Shown: positions 26,596 to 36,627, counted from the first letter of the stretch. The stretch: DNA of 64,000 bases from Pontiellaceae bacterium B12219 (GCA_029432795.1 JARNMJ010000007.1:1-64000), one strand, 5' to 3'. Notes: generated by a model from the sequence alone, not told the origin. Numbers and translations are program-made.

Positions 26596-27525
26596 TTATT
26601 TCTGTGAGGCGTCGGCAATTACGGATTGGATTTCAGAATCGATCGCCTTGGATTTTTCTTCGGCCTCGGGAAGCGGGAGTGTTTTCTTTTTCAGTACATT
26701 GGGATTGCCGTGTCCGATATTGTTGAGCAGAGCGCGGTCGTAAGTGAGGCGCTGCTGTTCGACAAGTTTGAAGAGTGCGTTCCATTGTTCATCGCCGGTG
26801 TGCGGACTGACGCCGGTTTGCAGCAGATCGGAGCCGGTTTGTTTTCCCATGGCCTGGAGGAAGGCCTCCGCCATCAGCTCGTGGCCGTAGTTCTTGGGAT
26901 GGATCGGGTCGGAGCCGTAGCTCTTTCGACTGAACTTTTCGAGGGCCGGTCGAACGGTGAAGGCACGGATGCCGTTTTTTCCATCGAGCGAAAGAATCCA
27001 ATCGGCATACGCTGCCAGCACGTCATTGTAGCCGACCGTCGGATGTTTATAGCTGAAGTTTTCCGTTCTTCCCGGAGATCCTTCCCCGTTATAGGGCGGC
27101 GGGGTGAGCAGAATCACTTCTGCGCCGATGGCCTGGGCGTCGGAGATCAGTTTATTAATTCCGGCCTGATAGGCGGCAAAGCGTTCTTCAGAAAAGGGAT
27201 GGTAGATGCCGCAGTTCATGCCGTAGCAGGCAATAACCACGTCAGGTTTAGTGCATTCGAGTACGCGGTCGAGCCGGGTGTGCAGGCAGGGACGGGGAAA
27301 GGGATGCTCCGGTTCCGAGAGTCCTGAAACGGTTTCGCTGCTCAAGCCGAGGTTGATGATTTCCGGGCAGTCGGCCTCGTTCAGCAGCATCCACGTTTCA
27401 ATATAGTCGGTGTAATGCCCGGCCTGCGTAATACTGTCGCCGAGGAATAGCCAGCGTTCCTGTGCTTGGGATGGAATGTGCATAAAAAGGACGGCGGTAA
27501 AGATGCTTGTAAGTATGTTTTTCAT
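26596..27525 (-). CDS. Secreted SGNH/GDSL-family hydrolase
   Basis: Protein of 309 residues with a signal peptide (about 1-21, ending PSQAQE) and block I FLGDSITQAG (catalytic Ser about 29), block II-like NLGLSSETVSGL, block III-like YGMNCGIYHPF and a C-terminal DPIHP segment with the catalytic Asp-His pair. These are the SGNH hydrolase features. It probably removes acetyl or other ester groups from sugars. Divergent from the GH95 gene, at the border of the fucan-degradation locus, which suggests glycan deacetylation by context. Confidence 0.85.
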   Translation of the reverse strand: MKNILTSIFTAVLFMHIPSQAQERWLFLGDSITQAGHYTDYIETWMLLNEADCPEIINLGLSSETVSGLSEPEHPFPRPCLHTRLDRVLECTKPDVVIACYGMNCGIYHPFSEERFAAYQAGINKLISDAQAIGAEVILLTPPPYNGEGSPGRTENFSYKHPTVGYNDVLAAYADWILSLDGKNGIRAFTVRPALEKFSRKSYGSDPIHPKNYGHELMAEAFLQAMGKQTGSDLLQTGVSPHTGDEQWNALFKLVEQQRLTYDRALLNNIGHGNPNVLKKKTLPLPEAEEKSKAIDSEIQSVIADASQK

Positions 27526-27637
27526 GATTGGATTGTAAGTTTCCCATTATTTCATTTCATCCCTCAAATACACGATGGGCGGCGCTTTGGGTTCTGATAG
27601 TTTATTTGTTGATAGATTGCAGAATGAATGAGGCTCT

Positions 27638-29914
27638 ATGAAGAACAAACTGGTTTTAAAGACCCCCGCATCCTGGTGGGGCGCAAAATGGCGCGAGGCG
27701 CTTCCGAGCGGGAACGGAACCATCGGTGCGGCGGTGTATGGCGCGGTACACGATGAAACCGTATTGCTGACGCATGAAGATTTGTGGTGCTGTGTGGATA
27801 CGCAGGAATTGCCGGATGTGAGTAACGAACTTTCCTCCGTCCGCAGCCTCTTGGCCGATGGCCAGGCCGAGCTGGCGGATAAGGTCATTTCCTCTGCGTT
27901 GATGGAGAAGGGCTACGCACCGAATATCGGCGCGCCGCTTCCGCTGGGCGATCTGAAAATCAAGATGCCGGTAAGTCAGGGATTCAGGAAATACCGCCGT
28001 ATACTGGATATGGAAACCGGTGAAGTGGCTGTCGGTTGGATGGATGACGGCGTTGCCTATGAACGGAAGCTCTTCGTTTCTCGCACGGATCATCTGGTGG
28101 CAATGAAGATTCGCAGCGGCGGTCCGCTTACGGCGGATATTTCGCTCGATCTGCACGAACGCTCCGATGCCCGCTGGTGCGCCAACGGGGAAGTGGCGCT
28201 GCCGGTAAACTTCCAGACGCTGGAAAAAGACGGATTCATTTTCTATGCAGCCACCAATGACGACGGAACCGACTTCGGGGCCGTGGCCCGGGTTGAGAAA
28301 AACGAGCAGTCTGCGATTATTGTCGTTAAGCTTTTTGTGGGTGAAGAGCGCCAGTCGGCATGGAGCCGATTAAAAAGTGAGCTGGCTGAAACCACGATGG
28401 ATTATGACGCACTTCTGGCCCCGCATGCCGCCGAACACGGCGAGCTGTTTCGCCGGGCCGCGTTCAGTCTTGGAACCAGCGAAGCGGAACATGCGCGTTC
28501 CAACGAAGAGCTGTTGCTGGAAGCGTATGACGGCGAAGCGCCGTCTGCGTTGGTTGAAAAAATGTGGTCATACGGGCGTTATCTGCTGATTTCTGCGTCG
28601 CGCAGTGGCGGCGAACCCTGTCATCTGCTGGGGCTGTGGTGCGGAGAATATGTCGGTTTCTGGGCCTTTAATATGGCCAACGAAAATCTGCAGATGATTT
28701 ATTGGCAGGCGCTTTCGGGGGGGATGCCGGAAACCCTGCTGCCGGTGTTTGATTATTACGACCGTATGATGGATGACTTCCGCGAAAATGCGCGGAAGCT
28801 TTATGGGTGCCGAGGTATCTACATTCCGGCGGTCAGCACACCGCCATCCGGGCTGCTGAAGACAGTTTATCCACACATTATTCACTGGACGGGTGCGGCC
28901 GCCTGGCTCGGTCAGCACTACTTCGACTATTATCTATATACCGGCGACAAGACCTTCCTGAAAGAACGCGCTCTGCTGTTTCTGCGTGAGACTGCGCTGT
29001 TTTATGAAGATTTTTTCACAATCGGCGAAGATGGATTCTTTGTCAGTTCACCTTCCAACTCGCCGGAAAACAATCCGGCGGAATACTGGAACGGCGAGGG
29101 CATGGGGCAGTCGATGGAAACCACCATCAATGCAACGATGGACTTTGCTCTGGCGAAGGAAGTGCTCACGCATTTGATCCAGGGTTCGGACGTGCTCGGC
29201 GAAACCGATGGTGTTGAAAAATGGAAAGGCATGCTGGAAAAGATTCCGCCGTACCAGATCAATGAAGACGGCGCGGTGCGGGAATGGATGCATCCGTTTT
29301 TCTCGGACAACTATCATCATCGTCATCAGTCGCATATCTATCCGGTTTTCCCGGGCATTGAAGTGACGCGAGAATCGGACCCCGAACTGTTTAAGGCGTT
29401 CGAGACGGCCCTGCACAAACGACTCGCCGTCGGCATCGGTGAACAGACGGGCTGGTCGCTGGCGCATATGTCGAACATTTATGCGCGGATGAGCGATGGC
29501 GACCGGGCGCTGGAATGTCTGGACCTGCTGGCGCGCTCCTGTGTGAAGAATAATTTTTATACAGTGCATAACGACTGGCGCGGTATGGGCATCGGCCTCG
29601 AAATGGAATGGGCTCCATTCCAGATTGATGCGAACATGGGCTGGACGGCCGCAGTGCAGGAAATGCTGCTGTTCTCGGAGCCGGGAAAAATTGCGGCACT
29701 GCCTGCGCTTCCCGAAGTTTGGAAACAGGGTTCGGTAAAAGGACTGGTTGCACGGGGGGGCATAAAAGTCTCGATGGAATGGAATGAAGGTTCCGTTGTT
29801 GTTGAACTGGTTTCGATGACGGATCAGACGATCGGGCTCAGCATTTTGGGCGGATTCAAACAGACGGTTGAGTTGCGTACTAATGCAACTTACGAAGTAC
29901 GCATCACGAAATAG
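27638..29914 (+). CDS. GH95-family alpha-L-fucosidase-like glycoside hydrolase, no signal peptide
   Basis: Protein of 758 residues of the GH95 type: N-terminal beta-sandwich start ([26 protein letters not shown]), then the (alpha/alpha)6 barrel with [13 protein letters not shown] (about 469-481) and [13 protein letters not shown] (about 563-575), the segments that hold the catalytic acid and Asn/Asp residues in the family. It cleaves alpha-1,2-fucosyl (or galactosyl) bonds. No signal peptide is visible, so it is likely cytoplasmic. The next gene is a sugar symporter 8 nt downstream, which suggests uptake of oligosaccharides followed by internal cleavage. Confidence 0.9.
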   Translation: MKNKLVLKTPASWWGAKWREALPSGNGTIGAAVYGAVHDETVLLTHEDLWCCVDTQELPDVSNELSSVRSLLADGQAELADKVISSALMEKGYAPNIGAPLPLGDLKIKMPVSQGFRKYRRILDMETGEVAVGWMDDGVAYERKLFVSRTDHLVAMKIRSGGPLTADISLDLHERSDARWCANGEVALPVNFQTLEKDGFIFYAATNDDGTDFGAVARVEKNEQSAIIVVKLFVGEERQSAWSRLKSELAETTMDYDALLAPHAAEHGELFRRAAFSLGTSEAEHARSNEELLLEAYDGEAPSALVEKMWSYGRYLLISASRSGGEPCHLLGLWCGEYVGFWAFNMANENLQMIYWQALSGGMPETLLPVFDYYDRMMDDFRENARKLYGCRGIYIPAVSTPPSGLLKTVYPHIIHWTGAAAWLGQHYFDYYLYTGDKTFLKERALLFLRETALFYEDFFTIGEDGFFVSSPSNSPENNPAEYWNGEGMGQSMETTINATMDFALAKEVLTHLIQGSDVLGETDGVEKWKGMLEKIPPYQINEDGAVREWMHPFFSDNYHHRHQSHIYPVFPGIEVTRESDPELFKAFETALHKRLAVGIGEQTGWSLAHMSNIYARMSDGDRALECLDLLARSCVKNNFYTVHNDWRGMGIGLEMEWAPFQIDANMGWTAAVQEMLLFSEPGKIAALPALPEVWKQGSVKGLVARGGIKVSMEWNEGSVVVELVSMTDQTIGLSILGGFKQTVELRTNATYEVRITK
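28211..28225. repeat. Dispersed palindrome, CAG/CTG variant TTCCAGACGCTGGAA
   Basis: Perfect palindromic variant inside the GH95 gene, encoding FQTLE, the same peptide as in thiL. Confidence 0.8.
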
Positions 29915-29922
29915 GGGATATT

Positions 29923-31788
29923 ATGCATTGGGTAGATTGGTTGATTGTGGCGTCTTTTCTGGGCCTGAATATCGGGATCGGGGTTTTCTTCAGTCGTAAG
30001 GGCGGCAAGGATATGGACTCCTTCTTTGTTTCGGGAAGAAACATGAAGTGGTACATCGCGGGGGCATCGATGATTGCGACGAGTTTTGCCTCGGATACCC
30101 CGCTGTGGGTGGGATCGCTGGTGCGGCAATACGGAATTCATGCGGCCTGGCAATATTGGTCGCCGCTGATCGGCTGTGCGCTCGGGGTTGCGTTGTTCAG
30201 TCGTGTTTGGCGCCGAACCAAAGTGGTGACCGATGTTGAAATGCTGGAGCTCCGGTACTCAGGAAAGGGCGCACAAACCTTGCGCGGGCTCACAGCGGCT
30301 GTGGGGGCGCTGTTGATTTGTCCGATGATTATCGGCTGGGTCTGCAAGGCCATGGTCACAATTGCGCAGGAGGCGCTGGGCGTCAGCGGACAGACCTTCT
30401 CGGTTTTCGGATCCGAAATTCCGGCTGAAGTGGCGGTTACGATTGTCGTCATGACCTGTGCGGTGATTGTATCCACAACCGGCGGCCTGATGGGGGCGGC
30501 CTTTTCAGATTTCATTCAGTTCATCATCGCAACGCTCGGCGCGTTCATGCTCTCGTGGCTGGCGATCAAAGAAGTCGGCGGACTGGGTGCCATGGTGGAG
30601 CAGCTCTCGAATCATTCGGAGTGGTTGGGGCGCGATATGAATATTGCGCCGCAAATTTCCATGAAAGTAACCGCCGAGGGGCAGCCGGGGGCCATGTCGA
30701 TCTGGAATGCCATCGGTTTCTTCGGAATTCTGTGGTGGGGAAATGCGCTTTGCGGGGGGTATCAGGCTCAGCGTATTCTTGCCTGTAAAGACACTAAGCA
30801 TGCATCGAACGCCTTGCTGATGTTTACGCTGATTTATTTTGCCGTCATCAGCTGGCCCTGGATTTCCGTGGCTTTGGCTTCGATTATTGTTTTCCCGGAT
30901 ATGGGCGAGGCCGGGCATGATGCGGCGTATCCGCGTATGTTGCTGCATGTGCTGCCGATCGGATTGCGCGGAATCATGATGGGTACGATGATTGCGGCCT
31001 TTACCTCCACCGTTCAGACGATGTTTAACTGGGGATCGAGTTATGTTGTGAACGATCTGTGGCGTCGATTCATTGTCCGTGAAGCGTCGGATAAGCATTA
31101 CGTCCGTGTGTCGCGTATTCTGACGGTGTGCATTGCTGTCTCCGGCGGTATCATTGCGTTCACGGCTGATTCCATTCAGGATTTGCTGGGCATTTTCTAT
31201 GTGGTCGGTGTGGCCGGTGCGGTGGTGGGGGTACTGCGCTGGTTGTGGTGGCGCCTCACGGTTACGGCTGAAATTGCGGCCTTTGTTGTAAACTGGATCG
31301 TTGGTGTTGTGATGCTGTTCGGTCATAAGTTTATCGGGCTGGAAACGCCGTTACTGGACCCGGTGATGGGCACGCTGCTGCAGCTGCCGGACGGGGTGAG
31401 TTTCACGACCGGGCATGACCTGCTGGGTGCGCGCATGCTGTTTGTGATGGTGGTTGGTGCTCTGACTGCCGTGATCGTTTCGCTCTTTACGAAACCTGCC
31501 GATCAGGAACTGCTGAAGAAATTTGTGACGCGTACAAAAATTCACCGCCCCGGCTGGATGCCGGTGATCCGCGATATTGAAGGCTATGTGCCGGCGCAGA
31601 CGGTTCCGCAGATTCTGATGGATTGGGTGTTGGTGATGGCAACGGTTTTAGCGCTGCTGTTCACGTTGGCCAATGTGGTTCGCGATCGCCTGCCGCAGGC
31701 CGGTGGCATGCTGGTGCTGTTTATTGCGCTGCTGTGTTGGGTGCTGAGGCGCACGAGTAAAGAACTCGGTGAAGAAGATATTGATTAA
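29923..31788 (+). CDS. Sodium:solute symporter, SSS (SLC5) family
   Basis: Protein of 621 residues with about 14 membrane helices. It starts WVDWLIVASFLGLNIGIGVFFSRKGGKDMDSFFVSGRNM and has IAGASMIATSFASDTPLWV, both SSS hallmarks. It takes up sugars or other solutes with Na+ across the inner membrane. It follows GH95 by 8 nt and precedes a sulfatase, so it is the likely importer for fucose-containing products. There is no SusC/D pair nearby, consistent with PVC-type utilization loci. A family member with an acidic lumenal loop; substrate by context only. Confidence 0.93.
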   Translation: MHWVDWLIVASFLGLNIGIGVFFSRKGGKDMDSFFVSGRNMKWYIAGASMIATSFASDTPLWVGSLVRQYGIHAAWQYWSPLIGCALGVALFSRVWRRTKVVTDVEMLELRYSGKGAQTLRGLTAAVGALLICPMIIGWVCKAMVTIAQEALGVSGQTFSVFGSEIPAEVAVTIVVMTCAVIVSTTGGLMGAAFSDFIQFIIATLGAFMLSWLAIKEVGGLGAMVEQLSNHSEWLGRDMNIAPQISMKVTAEGQPGAMSIWNAIGFFGILWWGNALCGGYQAQRILACKDTKHASNALLMFTLIYFAVISWPWISVALASIIVFPDMGEAGHDAAYPRMLLHVLPIGLRGIMMGTMIAAFTSTVQTMFNWGSSYVVNDLWRRFIVREASDKHYVRVSRILTVCIAVSGGIIAFTADSIQDLLGIFYVVGVAGAVVGVLRWLWWRLTVTAEIAAFVVNWIVGVVMLFGHKFIGLETPLLDPVMGTLLQLPDGVSFTTGHDLLGARMLFVMVVGALTAVIVSLFTKPADQELLKKFVTRTKIHRPGWMPVIRDIEGYVPAQTVPQILMDWVLVMATVLALLFTLANVVRDRLPQAGGMLVLFIALLCWVLRRTSKELGEEDID

Positions 31789-31804
31789 CGTAATTATGAG
31801 GAAG

Positions 31805-31819
31805 TTCCAATGATTGGAA
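31805..31819. repeat. Dispersed palindrome over the sulfatase start codon
   Basis: Perfect TTCCAATGATTGGAA; the ATG start of the sulfatase (31810) lies within it, 5 nt after GAGGAAG. If a protein binds this DNA or the RNA folds here, start-site access would be affected. Confidence 0.85.
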
Positions 31820-33717
31820 AAGTTAAACGGCTCCGCCGTGCATTAAAGAGGGGTGATTGCCGATTGCCGATGGGGCGGTCCGCGACACATTTAAGCTGCT
31901 GGATTGTATTGGCTTGCGGTATTCAATCGGCAATCGGCAATCAGCAATCGGCCATGGAGAAACCGAATATTATTTTCATTCTGACCGATGATCAGGGCTA
32001 CGGCGATTTAGGACGCCACGGTCATCCCGTGCTGGAGACCCCGAATCTGGATCGGCTGCACGACGAAAGTGTGCGGTTTGATAATTTTTATGTGAGCCCT
32101 TCGTGTTCGCCGACCCGCGCGGCGCTGATGACGGGGATGCATGAGTTTCGCAACGGCGTAACGCATACGCTCGAACCGCGCGAGCATTTGTATAAGGAAG
32201 CCACGATTCTTCCTCAGCTGCTGAAAACCGCCGGATACAAAACCGGGTTTATCGGGAAGTGGCACCTCAGCGACCGGGCCGGCTACGGGCCGGCCGAACG
32301 CGGGTTCGACTGGACGGCCACGAACCAGGGCGGACCGCGGCAGCATTTTGATGTACAGATGATCCGGAATAAAAAACGCTTCCCGACCAAAGGCTTCCGT
32401 GAAGATGCTTATTTTGATGAAGCAATGGCATTTGTGGATGAAGCCGGCGACCAGCCGTTCTTTCTTTATCTCTGCACCTATTCGCCGCACACGCCGCTGG
32501 ATGCACCGGAAGATCTGATTGAAAAATATCGGGCCAAAGGATTGAACGATAAACATGCAACCTATATGGCCATGATTGAAAACATTGATCAGAACGTCGG
32601 TCGTTTGATGACGTTTCTTGCGGAGCGGGATCTGGCTGAAGATACCATTATCATGTTTATTAATGACAATGGGGTAACGGAAGGGCTGGATGTGTATAAC
32701 GCCGGAATGCGTGGGTGTAAAGCCACCTGCTGGGAAGGCGGAACACGTGCGATGTCGTTCTGGAAATGGCCGGGTCACTGGAAGCCGCATACGGCCAACA
32801 ATCTCACGGCGCACATTGATGTGCTTCCGACACTCTGCGAGCTGGCCGGAGTTGAAATCCCGGCGGACCTTCAATCGGAATTGCAGGGCTACAGTTTGAT
32901 TCCGCTGCTAGAGGCGGATCAGGATGTCCACTGGAAACATGACAATCGTTTTCTGTTTCATCACGTCGGCCGGTGGCCGAGCGGAACCGCAGCTGCTCAT
33001 AAACATTCGATGGGTGCGGTACGTCAGGGCAACTATCTGCTCATGCGCAGTGTGCCCTGCAGCGACCCGCTCTGTGAGCAGCATCAAAGTCAATGCACCA
33101 CCTTGCGTGCGGTTCAGCGGGGACTGAAGACGACGACGTATACGCAGGGTAATGCGCAATATCACTGGGGAGTTACACCGTCTGAAGGTTGGGCGTTGTT
33201 TGATGTAAAAAAAGATCCAGGCTGTTTGGATAACGTGGCAGCGGCACATCCGGAACGGGTGGCCTCCATGATTAAAACCTACGACCAGTGGTGGGATGAA
33301 CAGTATCCGATCATGATGGCCCGGGGCGGAGATGAGGGGGATCCGGATGCGAGTAAAAATGCGGCATCACGGTCCCGTCAGCATGCGGCAAAAGTTGCGG
33401 CGGAAAAGAAAATTTCCGCATCAAAAGCAAATGCTGTTCAAAAGACGGGGATGTTTGATCGCCTCGATGCGAATGGCGACCAGCAGGTGACTCAGGCGGA
33501 ATATCTCGCGCTGTTTGTTCCAACCTTTGGAAGTAAGGATGCAGACCACGATGGAATGTTGACGCCGGAAGAGTTCCCTTATGTCGGTTCATTCAATGCG
33601 GGGGATACAGATCAGGATGGCCTGCTGACTCCGGCGGAATTTGAGGACATGTATTCGCACCAGTTTAATTCCCGCGATGCGAACCGGGATGGAGTGATCA
33701 CTGCCGATGAAATGTAA
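31810..33717 (+). CDS. S1-family sulfatase with C-terminal EF-hands
   Basis: Protein of 635 residues with the sulfatase signature CSPTRAALMTG (Cys about 99, to be converted to formylglycine), metal ligands in ILTDDQGYGDLG, and FIGKWHLSD. The last 100 residues carry three or four EF-hand-like loops (DANGDQQVTQAEY, DADHDGMLTPEE, DTDQDGLLTPAE, DANRDGVITADE), likely Ca2+ binding. It should remove sulfate esters from a polysaccharide. GAGGAAG 5 nt upstream supports the ATG at 31810, but that start reads through a heptamer inverted repeat (31855-31942) before a hydrophobic segment HLSCWIVLACGIQSA; the core begins at MEKPNIIF (31954). The stop overlaps the next gene's start by 11 nt. Confidence 0.9.
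   Translation: MIGKVKRLRRALKRGDCRLPMGRSATHLSCWIVLACGIQSAIGNQQSAMEKPNIIFILTDDQGYGDLGRHGHPVLETPNLDRLHDESVRFDNFYVSPSCSPTRAALMTGMHEFRNGVTHTLEPREHLYKEATILPQLLKTAGYKTGFIGKWHLSDRAGYGPAERGFDWTATNQGGPRQHFDVQMIRNKKRFPTKGFREDAYFDEAMAFVDEAGDQPFFLYLCTYSPHTPLDAPEDLIEKYRAKGLNDKHATYMAMIENIDQNVGRLMTFLAERDLAEDTIIMFINDNGVTEGLDVYNAGMRGCKATCWEGGTRAMSFWKWPGHWKPHTANNLTAHIDVLPTLCELAGVEIPADLQSELQGYSLIPLLEADQDVHWKHDNRFLFHHVGRWPSGTAAAHKHSMGAVRQGNYLLMRSVPCSDPLCEQHQSQCTTLRAVQRGLKTTTYTQGNAQYHWGVTPSEGWALFDVKKDPGCLDNVAAAHPERVASMIKTYDQWWDEQYPIMMARGGDEGDPDASKNAASRSRQHAAKVAAEKKISASKANAVQKTGMFDRLDANGDQQVTQAEYLALFVPTFGSKDADHDGMLTPEEFPYVGSFNAGDTDQDGLLTPAEFEDMYSHQFNSRDANRDGVITADEM
31855..31942. repeat. Heptamer inverted repeat (AATCGGC type) at the sulfatase 5' end
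   Basis: GATTGCCGATTGCCGAT (31855-31871) is the exact reverse complement of ATCGGCAATCGGCAATC (31926-31942), 17 bp, with 54 bp between. Both arms repeat a 7-nt unit, the right arm continuing to about 31950. The element is in frame and supplies part of the predicted N-terminus. Confidence 0.8.
33518..33532. repeat. Dispersed palindrome TTCCAACCTTTGGAA
   Basis: Perfect copy inside the sulfatase EF-hand region, encoding VPTFGS between two calcium loops. Confidence 0.85.
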
Positions 33718-35239
33718 ACTAATTATTCTGATCCCGCTTGTGTCAGCGGCAACGATTCAGGCGGCGTCGGTTCTTGATATCTTTCCGGATACGGGGTTAC
33801 CGCAGAAGAAGGGATCCGCATCGTGTTCATTTACCTATCAGCCGAGCGGTTCAACCTGGATTGAGGGCGTATCGGAAGAGCAGGTTTTTCTGGCTGCGAT
33901 CAAAGGCGACGGCTGGCAGATGGGTGTTGGTAAGGGCGGACAGATTTATTCCCTGCGCGGCCCGTTCGGCGAATCGGTGCCTCCACAGCGTGTGGCGTCG
34001 CCCTGGAACGATGAGGTGTGGCAGGCGGTGATTACCAGCGAGCCCCTGATTGCGCCGTTGCAGGATTATCAGAATGCGAATCCGGACCAGCGTGCTATCA
34101 CGACGCCGTTGATGTATTTTGTGCATCAGGCCGGAATTTATACGAAGGGCGCCGGCATGGAAAACGGTTCCGCACCGGCACCGTTTTATTCGCCGTGTCT
34201 GCGGAAGCGCTGGAATCCGGAAACCCGAACCCTGGAAATGGTCAACTGGATGCAGCAGGCGCGGACGCCCTGTGTTTGGAAGTCGGGGGTTCTGATTTAC
34301 ACCGCTTATCGGGATCTGGGAGATGGCATCATTGAGGTCAATCAGGTGCTTCATAATTTCGGGGCTGAAAAGCTGACCTATCTGAATGTTCCGTGGGGCG
34401 GGGTGCGGCAATCGTCGCTTCCGCATACCATTATCAGCAAAGCCGATGGAAGCTGGGCGGAAGAAACCGGCGTTTGGGGGTGGGTGGATTTACCCACACG
34501 GACCTTGAAAGAAGCCGGTGGGTGGGAAGCCTGGACGCAGAACCCCGAAAAAGAAACGAGCCCTTCACTCGCGCTTGTTTTCGGAATGCAGCGTGAAAAT
34601 ATGAGTGCGGAGTGGAGTGAAAAAAGTCAGGTGATTCGCTGGGGCAGTGCCAATTCGAAGGTGCGCGACTATCAGGTTACTGAACGAATCTGCCACATCA
34701 ATGTGGAGGAGGGCGACTCGCTTTCGATCCGCTGGTTTCTGGTGGCGGGCGAGTTTTCCAAGGTTCGGAAGTCTGCCGCGATATTGGCAGAAAAGGCCGG
34801 GGTTCGCCGGGTGCAGTTCGAAAGCGCTGCAAAACAGCCGGTCTGGATAAAGGACGGAAACGTGGTTACGGAAGGCGATGGGGCTCCGGCACTTCAGCTG
34901 TGTGCTTTCCCGGCGAAGGGAACGGTGCCGGTCTTCCTGCTCGAAGATAAACGCACCGGAAATCAAACCGTTACAACCGATCCGTATGCGCTGGCGGATT
35001 CCGAGCCCTATCCGAACCCGCTGCCGAAGGATCTGGAGTTTTACGAAATATATAACAATCGCGAAATCTATAAACAGTATGCGCCGCACATCGGATATCA
35101 GAATCTGTTGGGCTATGCGTTTAAAGAAAAACCGGATGGCACTACCGCTGAAAAGGTCGCATTTCCAATGTCTGGAAAACTTTCAGTGGATACATCTGTT
35201 TCCAATCTTTGGGTTAAATCGGAACGTAAGGAGAAGTAA
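33707..35239 (+). CDS. Secreted protein of unknown family in the sulfated-glycan locus
   Basis: Protein of 510 residues with a signal peptide (about 1-20, ending IQAASV). I do not recognise the family. The body is rich in Trp, Tyr and Gly with beta-strand alternation (GDGWQMGVGKGGQIYSLRGPFGES, LTYLNVPWGGVRQSSLP), as in large beta-sandwich or jelly-roll lyases and hydrolases. A C-terminal YKQYAPHIGYQNLLGYAF block stands out. It overlaps the upstream sulfatase by 11 nt and shares TAATG with the downstream sulfatase, so the three are co-translated. By context it acts on the same sulfated polysaccharide, perhaps as a lyase, hydrolase or binding protein. Confidence 0.75.
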   Translation: MKCKLIILIPLVSAATIQAASVLDIFPDTGLPQKKGSASCSFTYQPSGSTWIEGVSEEQVFLAAIKGDGWQMGVGKGGQIYSLRGPFGESVPPQRVASPWNDEVWQAVITSEPLIAPLQDYQNANPDQRAITTPLMYFVHQAGIYTKGAGMENGSAPAPFYSPCLRKRWNPETRTLEMVNWMQQARTPCVWKSGVLIYTAYRDLGDGIIEVNQVLHNFGAEKLTYLNVPWGGVRQSSLPHTIISKADGSWAEETGVWGWVDLPTRTLKEAGGWEAWTQNPEKETSPSLALVFGMQRENMSAEWSEKSQVIRWGSANSKVRDYQVTERICHINVEEGDSLSIRWFLVAGEFSKVRKSAAILAEKAGVRRVQFESAAKQPVWIKDGNVVTEGDGAPALQLCAFPAKGTVPVFLLEDKRTGNQTVTTDPYALADSEPYPNPLPKDLEFYEIYNNREIYKQYAPHIGYQNLLGYAFKEKPDGTTAEKVAFPMSGKLSVDTSVSNLWVKSERKEK

Positions 35240-36627
35240 TGAACAGTAAAAAATTGATAGCAGCAATGGCCATCGGCCTCACCGCACAGGGGCAGGCGGC
35301 TCCCGAAGTTCGGGCATCTGCCGACGAACGGCCGAATATTATCTTTATCTTCGCGGATGATTGGGGCTATGGGGATCTCGGAATTCACGGCAGCACATTC
35401 TGCAAAACGCCGCGACTCGATCGTATGGCAAGCGAGGGGATTGATTTTCAGAATTTCACGGTTGATCATCCTGTTTGTTCTCCCAGTCGCACAGCTGTGA
35501 TGACCGGGCAGTTTCCGGCGCGGCATTCGGTGCATCAGCACTTTGCTTCGACGGAGCATCATGTGAGGGCGGGCATGCCTGACTGGCTTGATCCAACGGC
35601 TCCGATGCTGCCGCGCATGCTGAAGCAGGCCGGTTATGCCACCGCCCATTTTGGCAAATGGCATCTTTGCAATGATCATATTCCTGATGGCCCGATGCCG
35701 ACGGAATACGGATATGATGAATTCGGTGCGTTTAATCTGCCGAGTCAGGCGGAGGAGCAGATGCCGACCGTGGAAAGCTGTCCGCGGGCCGCGGATTTTA
35801 TCCGGCGGCATAAGGACGAGCCCTTCTTCATTAATCTCTGGATTCATGAAGCGCATACGCCGCATTATCCCCAGGAGGAATATCTGGAGCAGTTCGAAAA
35901 TCTGGATGAGCAGAAGCAGGTGTATGCCGCCGTGATTGCTGAAGGGGATGCCGGAGTTGGTCTTATTCTGGATACGCTGAAGGAATTGGATCTGGATCGA
36001 AAAACGCTGGTTATTTTCTCCTCGGACAATGGTCCTGAATGGACAGGAACGAAGAAGCAAACAGACGATACGTCAACGGGGCCGGGTCTGGGTTCTTATT
36101 ATTCCGTGGGTGAAAAGGGGAATCTGAAAGGGCAGAAACGCTCGCTGTATGCCGGCGGTGTCCGTGTGCCGTTCATTGTGCGTTGGCCCGGTGTTGTTCC
36201 CGAAGGGAAAACTGACCGTGCTTCGGTGCTGTCAGCCGTGGACCTGTTGCCGACGTTTCTTGATTTGGCGGGGGCCGAGCTTCCCGAGGGCTATCAGCCC
36301 GATGGAGAAAATATTGTTACGGCGCTCAAGGGGAACGAATTTGAACGGACAAAGCCTATTTTCTGGGAATGGAAGCCTGCCCGGAATCATCCGGAAGTCT
36401 GGCCGAATCTGGGCATCCGCAAAGGCCAATGGAAACTGTTGCGGAATGATAAACTCGGAAAGTTTGAATTGTATAATATTGACGAGGATTGGGCCGAAAC
36501 CACCAACGTGGCGGCAGAGCATCCTGAAGTTGTGGAACAGTTGACGAAGCAGTTGAATGCGTGGAAGAAGACGTTGCCGACGGAACCGCCTGCCTCCTGC
36601 TTTTCCTCGACGAGGACTTCAAAATGA
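35239..36627 (+). CDS. S1-family sulfatase
   Basis: Protein of 462 residues with a signal peptide (about 1-20, ending GQAAPE), metal ligands IFADDWGYGDLG, the formylglycine signature CSPSRTAVMTG (Cys about 80), HFGKWHL and FSSDNGPEW. It should hydrolyse sulfate esters on a glycan after maturation by a formylglycine-generating enzyme or anaerobic sulfatase-maturating enzyme, neither seen in the window. It differs from the upstream sulfatase (no EF-hands, different middle part), so the two probably remove sulfate from different positions. ATG overlaps the previous TAA; the stop overlaps the next ATG. Confidence 0.93.
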   Translation: MNSKKLIAAMAIGLTAQGQAAPEVRASADERPNIIFIFADDWGYGDLGIHGSTFCKTPRLDRMASEGIDFQNFTVDHPVCSPSRTAVMTGQFPARHSVHQHFASTEHHVRAGMPDWLDPTAPMLPRMLKQAGYATAHFGKWHLCNDHIPDGPMPTEYGYDEFGAFNLPSQAEEQMPTVESCPRAADFIRRHKDEPFFINLWIHEAHTPHYPQEEYLEQFENLDEQKQVYAAVIAEGDAGVGLILDTLKELDLDRKTLVIFSSDNGPEWTGTKKQTDDTSTGPGLGSYYSVGEKGNLKGQKRSLYAGGVRVPFIVRWPGVVPEGKTDRASVLSAVDLLPTFLDLAGAELPEGYQPDGENIVTALKGNEFERTKPIFWEWKPARNHPEVWPNLGIRKGQWKLLRNDKLGKFELYNIDEDWAETTNVAAEHPEVVEQLTKQLNAWKKTLPTEPPASCFSSTRTSK

